Source: Candidatus Manganitrophaceae bacterium (GTDB lineage: Bacteria; Nitrospirota; Nitrospiria; SBBL01; Manganitrophaceae). From it: DNA of 19,887 bases. Location: NCBI GenBank assembly GCA_004297235.1, contig SCUR01000158.1:1-19887 (forward strand). Reading direction: 5' to 3'. Below are positions 13,619 through 19,887 of this stretch, one piece after another. The first letter of the stretch is position 1; each line of letters begins with the position of its first letter. The position numbers and the translations under genes were made by a program. The notes below the pieces were generated by a model that saw only the letters and a program-made list of their open reading frames with translations, was not told the origin of the DNA and searched no databases.

Positions 13619-15199
13619 ATGAAAGTATTGATCAGTGATTCCCTTTCGGAGCGGGGGGTTGAGATTCTCAAGAAGGCCGGCCTGACGGTCGACGTCAAAA
13701 CCAAGCTGACGCCTGCGCAGCTGATCGAAGAGATCCCGAATTATGATGCGCTCGTCATCCGAAGCGGGACCAAGGTGACGAAGGATGTGATCGCCGCGGC
13801 GAAGAATCTCAAGGTGATCGGCCGGGCCGGATCGGGGCTCGATAACGTCGATCTTCCCGCCGCGACGAAGCGGGGCATCGTCGTCATGAACACCCCCGGC
13901 GGAAACACCGTCACCACCGCGGAGCATACCTTCTCCCTGCTGATGTCGATGGCCCGCCAGATTCCTCAGGCGAGTGCGTCGGTCAAGGCGGGGAAGTGGG
14001 AAAAGAACAAGTTCATGGGGATCGAGCTCTTCAATAAAACAATCGGGATCATCGGGATCGGTCAAATCGGCAGCTACGTCGCCAAGCTCGCCCAGGGGGC
14101 GAACATGACGGTCCTCGCCTACGACGCGTTTCTTTCTCCGGAGAACGCCCGAAAGCTGGGGGTGGAGGTGGTCGATCTCGATACCCTCTTCTCCCGGGCC
14201 GATATCATCACCGTCCATGCGCCGTTGACCACCGAGACGAAATATATGATCAACGCGGCGGCGATTCAGAAGATGAAGCACGGGGTTCGGATCATCAACT
14301 GCGCCCGCGGAGGGATCGTCAACGAGACCGATCTGGTAGAGGCCCTCAAGAGCGGCAAGGTGGCGGCGGCGGCCTTTGACGTTTTCGAGAAGGAGCCGGT
14401 CGATCCGGCGAATCCGCTGTTGGCGCTCGACAACTTCATCTGCACCCCCCACCTGGGGGCGGCCACGACCGAAGCGCAGGAGAACGTCGCCTGGGCGATC
14501 GCGGAGCAGGTGGTCGATTTCCTCGTCCGGGACGTGGTCCGATACGCCGTCAATCTTCCTTCGATCTCGGCCGATCTTCTTCCCAAAGTCCAGCCCTATG
14601 TCGAGCTGGCGGAGAAGATGGGCTCTTTCCTCGGTCAAACCGCGGAAGGGGGGATCGAGAAGGTGACGATCGAATATCACGGCGAAGCGGCCGATCTTCA
14701 GACCAGTCCGATCACCCTCGCCGCGGTGAAGGGATTGCTTGCGCCGATCCTGGAAGAGACGGTGAACTATGTCAACGCCCCGAGCATTGCGAAAGAGCGG
14801 GGGATCGAAGTGAACGAGGCGAAGAGCAGCGACGCGGGGAATTTCTCAAGCCTCATCAGCATCAAGCTCAAGGCGGGAGGCCAGACGAAGGTGGTGTCCG
14901 GAACCATTTTCAATAAGAAAGAGCCCCGCTTCGTGGAGATCGACGGCATGTCGCTGGAAGTGGTTCCCGAGGGGGACATGCTTTACCTTTTTAACGAAGA
15001 CAAGCCCGGCGTCATCGGCGGACTCGGTCAGCTTCTCGCGAAGAATCAGATCAACATCTCCCGAATGCAACTGGGACGCGAGCGGGCCGGCGCCAAGGCG
15101 ATCTCCGTCGTCGGCGTCGATTCGATCGTCTCGCCCGAAGTTCTCAAGGAGCTTAAATCGCTCCCGCACGTTCTCTCCGTCAAGCGGGTCAAGCTCTAG
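13619..15199 (+). CDS. serA: D-3-phosphoglycerate dehydrogenase, long (ASB + ACT) form
   Basis: Oxidises 3-phosphoglycerate to 3-phosphohydroxypyruvate, the first step of serine synthesis. At 526 residues it is the long form. The substrate/NAD domains (1-315) show IGIIGIGQIGS (Gly146, Gly148, Gly151 of the Rossmann loop), CARGGIVNE (Arg230), FEKEP (Glu259) and TPHLGAAT (His278) as the catalytic set. The intervening ASB domain (about 320-450) is followed by a C-terminal ACT domain (about 452-526; LFNEDKPGVIGGLGQLLA, NISRMQLGRE) that typically gives feedback inhibition by serine. A good Shine-Dalgarno (GGAGG) precedes the ATG. It lies 132 bp after the aminotransferase gene and both are likely in one operon. 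Confidence 0.97.
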   Translation: MKVLISDSLSERGVEILKKAGLTVDVKTKLTPAQLIEEIPNYDALVIRSGTKVTKDVIAAAKNLKVIGRAGSGLDNVDLPAATKRGIVVMNTPGGNTVTTAEHTFSLLMSMARQIPQASASVKAGKWEKNKFMGIELFNKTIGIIGIGQIGSYVAKLAQGANMTVLAYDAFLSPENARKLGVEVVDLDTLFSRADIITVHAPLTTETKYMINAAAIQKMKHGVRIINCARGGIVNETDLVEALKSGKVAAAAFDVFEKEPVDPANPLLALDNFICTPHLGAATTEAQENVAWAIAEQVVDFLVRDVVRYAVNLPSISADLLPKVQPYVELAEKMGSFLGQTAEGGIEKVTIEYHGEAADLQTSPITLAAVKGLLAPILEETVNYVNAPSIAKERGIEVNEAKSSDAGNFSSLISIKLKAGGQTKVVSGTIFNKKEPRFVEIDGMSLEVVPEGDMLYLFNEDKPGVIGGLGQLLAKNQINISRMQLGRERAGAKAISVVGVDSIVSPEVLKELKSLPHVLSVKRVKL

Positions 15200-15250
15200 A
15201 ATACGATCTCAGAAAGCGGATATAAATTCATAACATCTGAATAGATCATG

Positions 15251-15276
15251 GCGGCCCCGGTTTTCGCCGGGGCCGC
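15251..15276 (+). terminator. strong GC hairpin downstream of serA
   Basis: GCGGCCCCGG-TTTTCG-CCGGGGCCGC forms a perfect 10-bp stem with a 6-base loop, 52 bases after the serA stop. The bases that follow (TCGGGCCGAC) are not T-rich, so this is a hairpin-only terminator candidate; it still probably marks the end of the serine operon. Confidence 0.55.
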
Positions 15277-15387
15277 TCGGGCCGACTGAGAACGTTCCGC
15301 GCTTTCTCCTCCTCGCCTGCGTTTCATCGAGCGCTGATATCGGCTGATAACGAATGATAGACAACCCAAGTTGAATTGAACCCTTTC

Positions 15388-16680
15388 ATGAAATTACCCG
15401 GCAAAACGAGAACAATGATTCCAAAGGGGGTGGCGACCTTCCTCCCCGAAGGGACGTCCCGGCGACGACAGATCGAGCGGGAGATCCTCTCGATCTTTTC
15501 CCAGTGGGGATATCAAGAGGTCATCACCCCGATCTTCGAGTACCTCGATGTTTTCTCGCTGGGAGTCGGGGAAGAGCTGCTGAACCGGGCGTATAAATTT
15601 GTCGATCGGGCGACCGGCCGGATGATGGTCCTTCGTCCCGATGTGACCCCTCAGATCGCGCGGATTGCGGCGACCCTCTTGAACGATCAGCCGCTGCCGA
15701 TCCGCCTTTGTTACTCCGCGAATGTCTTCCGGCATGAGGAGGAGCACGCCGGGAGGGAGCGGGAAATTCATCAGATCGGGGGAGAGCTGATCGGTCCCTC
15801 CGATGCCGAAGCGGATGCGGAGACGATTTCGCTTGCGATCGAAATCCTACAGAAGCTGGGGCTGAAATCATTTAAGATCGCTCTGGGCCAGATGGCTTTC
15901 ACCCGCGGCGTTCTTCAGCCGTTCGAGTCTTCGCCGGTCTTGTTTAAAAAAATCCTCGGCGCGGTCGCGAAGAAAGATGTTTCTCATCTGGAGGCGCTTC
16001 TGAAAGAGGAGAAGGTCGGCCAGAAGACGAGGAGGCAGGTGCTTTCGCTCCTTGATCTTTTCGGCGGGGAAGAAGTGTTCGACGCCGCCAAGCCGCTGGC
16101 CGATCACCCGGTCTGTAAGGCCGGACTGCGGCGACTTCGAGAGGTCTATGAGATTTTAACACTGGCGGGACACCAGGAATCGCTGCTGATCGATTTGGGC
16201 GAAGTCCGCGGGTTCGATTACTATACCGGAACGATTTTCGAGATTTTTTCCGAGGGGGTCGGCTCTGAATTGGGCGGAGGGGGGAGGTATGATCACCTTC
16301 TTGAAAAATTCGGAGCGCCCGCTTCGTCGACCGGGTTTGCCCTCCACCTTGAGCGGATTCAGTGGGCGTTGGAGCAGCGGCCCGGGTTGGATGACCGTTA
16401 TGCGTCGGCTGATTTTTTGGTGCTTCACACCGCCGGGGCGGCGTCCGAAGCGAGATCGCTTTCTCATCAGCTTCGCGAGGGGGGCTATCGGGTGATCCGC
16501 CGCAACGGCTTCCACGGCGGGATCGATGCGTATCTGGCGGATGCCCGCAAGCAAAAGATCGCGAAGATCCTCCTGTTGACCGGAAGAGTCGGCAAGGCCG
16601 TTCGGTCGATCGATGTCCGCACCGGGCGCCAAGCGGATCAGAACCTTTCCGAATTTCTGGAAGGGCTAAAATCCTCCTGA
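15388..16680 (+). CDS. hisZ: ATP phosphoribosyltransferase regulatory subunit HisZ (HisRS-like)
   Basis: HisZ is a catalytically inactive paralogue of histidyl-tRNA synthetase that pairs with the short form of HisG in the first step of histidine synthesis. The product is 430 residues. The class II core has LRPDVTPQIARIAA, a motif 2 region reading FRHEEEHAGREREIHQIGGE, VRGFDYYTGTIFEIF and ELGGGGRYDHLLEKFG. Those last blocks resemble HisRS, but the altered motif 2 fits HisZ. After about residue 335 there is a further 90-residue segment that resembles a degenerate anticodon-binding domain, which many HisZ lack. No hisG is in the window. The start is uncertain: TTG 15376, ATG 15388 and ATG 15415 are all in frame and none has a good Shine-Dalgarno. 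A true HisRS cannot be fully excluded without comparison. Confidence 0.85.
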   Translation: MKLPGKTRTMIPKGVATFLPEGTSRRRQIEREILSIFSQWGYQEVITPIFEYLDVFSLGVGEELLNRAYKFVDRATGRMMVLRPDVTPQIARIAATLLNDQPLPIRLCYSANVFRHEEEHAGREREIHQIGGELIGPSDAEADAETISLAIEILQKLGLKSFKIALGQMAFTRGVLQPFESSPVLFKKILGAVAKKDVSHLEALLKEEKVGQKTRRQVLSLLDLFGGEEVFDAAKPLADHPVCKAGLRRLREVYEILTLAGHQESLLIDLGEVRGFDYYTGTIFEIFSEGVGSELGGGGRYDHLLEKFGAPASSTGFALHLERIQWALEQRPGLDDRYASADFLVLHTAGAASEARSLSHQLREGGYRVIRRNGFHGGIDAYLADARKQKIAKILLLTGRVGKAVRSIDVRTGRQADQNLSEFLEGLKSS

Positions 16681-16731
16681 ACGGATTCTCCTTCAGGTCA
16701 ACGGACACGCAATCATCACGTTAGGACCACG

Positions 16732-18135
16732 ATGCAGACAGACCTTTCCATTCAGAAACTCCCTCCTCAAAATCTGGAAGCCGAGCAGGCGGTGCTGGCG
16801 GCCGTCCTTCTTGATAACCAAGCCGTCAACCGGGTGGTTGAAATTCTACGGGCCGATGAGTTCTACAAAGAGAGTCATCGGAAGATCTTTTCCGCGATGT
16901 TGGAGATTAACGGGTCGAACGAAGCGATCGACCTGATCACGTTGACCGAGCATCTTCGGTTGAAAGGACAGCTCGATGCGGTGGGGGGAGCGTCCTATCT
17001 GTCCGAGATCCTCAACAGCGTCGCCACGGCGGCCAATGTTCGGATGCATGCGAAGATTATTCGTGAGAAGGCCTTGCTCCGGAGCCTGATCAGCATTGCG
17101 ACCGACATCGTGACGGTCGGTTACGAGTCGCACGGGAAGGTCGAGGACCTGCTCGATCAGGCCGAGCGGAGCATTTTCGCGATCTCGGATAAGAAAATGC
17201 AGGGAGCCTTTGTTCCGATGAGAGATCTGGTGAAGGCCGGCTTCGAGATCATCGAGAAGCTGGCGGACCAGCGACTGACCGGGCTTCCGACCGGGTTCAA
17301 AGACCTCGATAAAATGACCTCCGGCCTTCAGGCGGGTGATTTGGTCATCGTCGCGGGACGCCCCTCCATGGGAAAAACGGCATTCGCTTTGTGCATGGCT
17401 CAGAGTGTCGCAATAAAATATCAGAAGACCGTCGGTATCTTCAGTTTGGAAATGTCGAAAGAGCAACTTGTTTTTCGAATGCTCTGCTCCGAGGCGCGGG
17501 TCGATTCCCACAAGATCCGCTCCGGGTTTCTCGGGCGACCCGGGAACGATAACTGGCAGCAACTGATCCGCGCGGCCGGAAAGTTGAGCGAGTCGCCGAT
17601 CTTCATCGACGACTCCGCCTCCATGTCGATTTTGGAGATGCGGGCGAAGGCGCGCCGTCTCAAGGCGGAACATAATCTCAGCTTGATTATCGTCGACTAC
17701 CTTCAGTTGATGCGGGGCCGCGAAGATGCCGACAACCGCCAGCAGGAGATCTCCGATATCTCCCGCTCGCTCAAGGCGCTGGCGAAGGAGCTTCACGTGC
17801 CGGTGATCGCCCTCTCGCAGCTTTCCCGCGCCGTCGAATCGCGGCCCGAAAAGAAAAAAAGGCCGATGCTCGCCGATCTTCGAGAATCGGGCGCCATCGA
17901 GCAGGATGCCGACGTGGTGCTCTTTATCTATCGGGAAGAGGTGTATGATCCGTGTAAATGTCCTCGCGAGGGAGAATGCATCTGCGGTCGCAGAGGGCTG
18001 GCGGAGATCATTATCGGAAAGCAGAGAAATGGCCCGATCGGAGATGTCCCGATGGCCTTCATCGATCGATATACCCGCTTTGAAGATCTGACCGACGATC
18101 ATCCCAAACGGCAACACGGCGATATCGACGTTTAA
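16732..18135 (+). CDS. dnaB: replicative DNA helicase DnaB
   Basis: The hexameric 5'-3' helicase of the replication fork. The 467-residue product has the N-terminal primase-interaction domain (about 8-110; PPQNLEAEQAVLAAVL) and a RecA-like ATPase domain (about 180-450): Walker A GRPSMGKT (209-216), SLEMSKEQL, Walker B IIVDYLQLM (Asp322), ALSQLSRAVE, DLRESGAIEQDAD and the finger region GKQRNGP. Between FIYREEVY and LAEIIIGKQ it carries an unusual loop, DPCKCPREGECICGRRG (407-422), with Cys 408, 410, 416 and 418. No intein is present. TTAGGA lies before the ATG; it follows hisZ after 51 bp without a visible terminator. Confidence 0.97.
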   Translation: MQTDLSIQKLPPQNLEAEQAVLAAVLLDNQAVNRVVEILRADEFYKESHRKIFSAMLEINGSNEAIDLITLTEHLRLKGQLDAVGGASYLSEILNSVATAANVRMHAKIIREKALLRSLISIATDIVTVGYESHGKVEDLLDQAERSIFAISDKKMQGAFVPMRDLVKAGFEIIEKLADQRLTGLPTGFKDLDKMTSGLQAGDLVIVAGRPSMGKTAFALCMAQSVAIKYQKTVGIFSLEMSKEQLVFRMLCSEARVDSHKIRSGFLGRPGNDNWQQLIRAAGKLSESPIFIDDSASMSILEMRAKARRLKAEHNLSLIIVDYLQLMRGREDADNRQQEISDISRSLKALAKELHVPVIALSQLSRAVESRPEKKKRPMLADLRESGAIEQDADVVLFIYREEVYDPCKCPREGECICGRRGLAEIIIGKQRNGPIGDVPMAFIDRYTRFEDLTDDHPKRQHGDIDV

Positions 18136-18235
18136 AACCGTTCCCTCTCTTCGATGTTCGACGATGCGAAGGGCGAGGTGTTGCGCCCCTCTCGCGGGTC
18201 ACCCCATTGAACGTCAATCCGGTTTAGAAATAGAT

Positions 18236-18264
18236 TTGACAAGGTTCTTGATTCCTCCTATAAT
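18236..18264 (+). promoter_or_regulatory. perfect-consensus sigma70 promoter upstream of tatA
   Basis: TTGACA (18236-18241), 17 bp, TATAAT (18259-18264): both hexamers and the spacing are at consensus, the strongest promoter match in the window. Transcription would start near 18271, leaving about 200 bases before the tatA ATG. Confidence 0.85.
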
Positions 18265-18271
18265 TTGCTCA

Positions 18272-18385
18272 TTGCACAGATTCAATGAACGTTTAGTCGC
18301 ACCGGTGATGAAAACCCAACGGCCTGGGGTTTCTTTACCCTTTCCTAAAGGGATATCACAACAGGGGTTGCCCCTTCTTTATCTG
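18272..18385 (+). ncRNA. structured leader or small RNA upstream of tatA
   Basis: Immediately downstream of the consensus promoter, three hairpins follow in tandem: AAACCCA-ACGGCC-TGGG(G)TTT (18312-18332, one bulge), CCCTTT-CCT-AAAGGG (18338-18352) and AGGGG-TTG-CCCCT followed by TCTTTATC (18363-18382), the last resembling a weak intrinsic terminator. This could be a free small RNA of about 110 bases or an attenuator-type tatA leader. It does not match any riboswitch consensus I know. Confidence 0.35.
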
Positions 18386-18469
18386 ACATGAGGGCTCTTC
18401 AATCTGAGTTGACTGCAATACCTGCCCCTCAATCGAGGCCGTCCATTCCGCTTAACCAAAGGATAATTT

Positions 18470-18676
18470 ATGTTTGGACTAGGAATGCCTGAACTTTTGG
18501 TTCTCCTTGTTATTGTCCTCATTATTTTTGGCGCCGGAAAACTCCCTGAAATCGGATTAGGCCTCGGCAAGGCGATCCGGGGCTTTAAAAAGGGAATGTC
18601 CGAGCCGGATGCCATTGACGTCACCCCCAAAGAAAAGGGAGAGGAAACCCGTAAAGAAGGGGTTGAAAAGCATTGA
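18470..18676 (+). CDS. tatA: twin-arginine translocase subunit TatA/TatE
   Basis: TatA forms the pore that passes folded proteins with twin-arginine signals through the inner membrane together with TatBC. The 68-residue product is typical: a short N-terminus, a transmembrane helix (MPELLVLLVIVLIIFG, about 6-21), the hinge GAGKLPEIG, an amphipathic helix (LGKAIRGFKKGM, Phe39 in the FKKGM block) and a charged tail. AAGGAT lies before the ATG. tatB and tatC are not next to it. The TPR lipoprotein gene follows within 10-35 bp, on the same strand. Confidence 0.95.
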   Translation: MFGLGMPELLVLLVIVLIIFGAGKLPEIGLGLGKAIRGFKKGMSEPDAIDVTPKEKGEETRKEGVEKH

Positions 18677-18709
18677 GTGATAATGGAGGGCCCTATTAAG
18701 ATACGTTCA

Positions 18710-19887
18710 ATGCAACATTCCTGTTGGCGTTTTAAAAATACTTCAACGTTTTTCTTCCTGCTGTTTCTCTTCTCTCATCTGATCTCCTGCGCCGCACTAA
18801 AAACGAACGGGTCACCGATTGACCCAACGCCCAATGAAGAGGAACGGGGGGAGATTCCCAACCCGAACGCCTACTATCATGCTGTCGTCGGTCTTCAATT
18901 GGAGAATGAAGGGGATGACCCGGCGGCGCTGAAGGCTTACCTTACGGCGCTTCGGTATGATCCCAGTTCCACCTTTCTCATGACGCGGATCGCGACGCTC
19001 TTAAGCCAGGCAGGCAACCAGAAAGAAGCGATGGCTTATGCAGAGCGCGCGCAGCAGCTCCATCCAAAAGACCCCCGTGTATTAAGTCTTCTTGGAAATA
19101 TTTATGTGACTTCCGGACAGGTGGAAAAAGCCTTGAGCGCTTTTCACCGGCTCGTCCAAGTCGATCCCAATAAAGTAGATGCTTATTATAGCTTGGCCGG
19201 GATCTATGCCGCCCGGGGGGATCTCGATCAAGCGGAGGCGATGATTCAAAAAGGAATCGCGGCCGATCCGACCTCCGGCCTCGGCTACTACTACCTTGGA
19301 AAGATTGCCGTCGAGAAGAAGAGACTCGGTCCGGCTTTGCAGTATTTCCAAAAGGCACTCTCGTTTCATCCCCACTTTGAGCAGGCGCATCTGGAGATGG
19401 CCCGTATCTATGAGTTGCAGGAAAAAGCGGAGGAGTCGGAGAAGATCTATCGGTTTATCCTCAATGAGATCAACCCGAGAAGCCGTGAAGCGATGGTCCG
19501 TTTGGTGCAATCGCTGATTCAAAGAAAAGAATATGATGAAGCGCTTCACTTTTTAGACGAGATGGCACAATCGGATCCGTCGAATCTGGATATCTCTCTA
19601 CAGCAAGCACTCATCTGGGTGGAGAAAAAAGAGTATCCCAAGGCAATAGAAAAAGTGGAAGCGGTCATCCAGGGAAGGCCGGATGATCTGCGCCTCACGA
19701 TCTATCTTGCTTCACTCTATGAGGAAAGCAAGGAATACGAGAAAGCGATCTCGCTTTATCAGGATATCCTTAATAAGGATAACAAGCTTTATGATGTGCG
19801 TATCCGGCTCGGCGCGCTCTACTTTTATAAAGAGAAGAAAGTAGACGAAGCCCTCGAGCAGGGTGAGCTGGCGAAACAGATCGACGA
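18710..19887 (+). CDS. TPR-repeat lipoprotein (3' end outside window)
   Basis: The frame is open from 18683 to the end of the window, so the gene is incomplete; 392 residues are visible from ATG 18710. That start gives a lipoprotein signal: basic n-region (CWRFKN), hydrophobic FFFLLFLFSHLI and lipobox LISC with Cys27. After a Pro/Glu-rich linker (about 30-55), tandem 34-residue tetratricopeptide repeats fill the remainder, for example PRVLSLLGNIYVTSGQVEKA and GLGYYYLGKIAVEKKRLGPA; roughly nine to ten are visible. TPRs mediate protein-protein contacts, here in the cell envelope. An alternative in-frame ATG at 18683 would make a longer n-region. Neither start has a strong Shine-Dalgarno; translation may be coupled to tatA, which ends at 18676. 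The partner is unknown. Confidence 0.88.
   Translation, partial: MQHSCWRFKNTSTFFFLLFLFSHLISCAALKTNGSPIDPTPNEEERGEIPNPNAYYHAVVGLQLENEGDDPAALKAYLTALRYDPSSTFLMTRIATLLSQAGNQKEAMAYAERAQQLHPKDPRVLSLLGNIYVTSGQVEKALSAFHRLVQVDPNKVDAYYSLAGIYAARGDLDQAEAMIQKGIAADPTSGLGYYYLGKIAVEKKRLGPALQYFQKALSFHPHFEQAHLEMARIYELQEKAEESEKIYRFILNEINPRSREAMVRLVQSLIQRKEYDEALHFLDEMAQSDPSNLDISLQQALIWVEKKEYPKAIEKVEAVIQGRPDDLRLTIYLASLYEESKEYEKAISLYQDILNKDNKLYDVRIRLGALYFYKEKKVDEALEQGELAKQID

Larger units (their letters stand above)
18136..18469. other. intergenic region between dnaB and tatA (334 bp)
   Basis: The first 100 bases after dnaB contain a weak hairpin (GGGCG...CGCCC near 18170-18186) without a T-run. Then come a perfect-consensus promoter (18236-18264), a series of three hairpins (18312-18382) and a fourth small one (18427-18438, CCTC-AATC-GAGG) before the tatA ribosome binding site. 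A 75-codon open frame (18164-18391) crosses the promoter and hairpins and is not credible as a gene. Confidence 0.5.

Noticed and set aside
15200..15387. Promoter for hisZ
   Set aside because: TGATAA/TGATAG-like hexamers occur near 15345-15360, but no matching -35 could be found, so no call was made.
18164..18391. 75-codon frame between dnaB and tatA
   Set aside because: It runs across a perfect promoter and the hairpins, and has no ribosome binding site or recognisable composition.

Overview
This 19.9 kb window looks like ordinary chromosomal housekeeping DNA from a GC-rich, diderm, non-phototrophic bacterium. The gene content and the close similarity I recall for several products (the small RNase H-like exonuclease, DUF4438, the aminotransferase-serA pair, hisZ, AMIN amidase, TatA next to a TPR lipoprotein) suggest the phylum Nitrospirota or a near relative. 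That assignment is inference from memory; no 16S or marker search was possible. I see no phage, IS element, CRISPR array, tRNA or rRNA.

Layout. (1) 1-150: tail of an unidentified + strand gene. (2) 298-3512, + strand: ribD, a lipoprotein alpha/beta-hydrolase and ribE (riboflavin synthase). The promoter in front of ribD is so close to the ATG that the mRNA should be leaderless. (3) 3520-5776, - strand: a PP2C-type phosphatase followed by an orphan NtrC-family sigma54 response regulator. (4) 6146-6688, + strand: a stand-alone DEDDy 3'-5' exonuclease domain. (5) 6829-9731, + strand: DUF2953 (ytfI-like), gerW/ytfJ-like, lgt and a DUF4438 gene, with ATGA overlaps at two of the three joints. (6) 12147-9868, - strand: AMIN-domain amidase and truA, directly abutting. 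(7) 12347-18135, + strand: class V aminotransferase and serA (serine synthesis), then hisZ and dnaB. (8) 18236-19887, + strand: a perfect sigma70-type promoter, a structured leader, tatA and a TPR lipoprotein that runs off the window.

The most notable non-genic signal is a set of heptamer-based imperfect inverted repeats. Two related copies (family A, GTGAGGC-like heptads) lie between the hydrolase gene and ribE and between gerW and lgt. A different family (B, ATCGTTA/TTCGTTC-like heptads) lies between the aminotransferase gene and serA. All three fill joints between co-directional genes, starting at or within about a dozen bases of one stop codon and ending just before the next ribosome binding site. 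Other points of interest are a tetracysteine loop inserted in DnaB, an anticodon-domain-like tail on HisZ, and the hairpin-rich leader in front of tatA. I did not find a clear new multi-gene biological system here; the repeat elements and the tatA leader are the best candidates for undescribed function.
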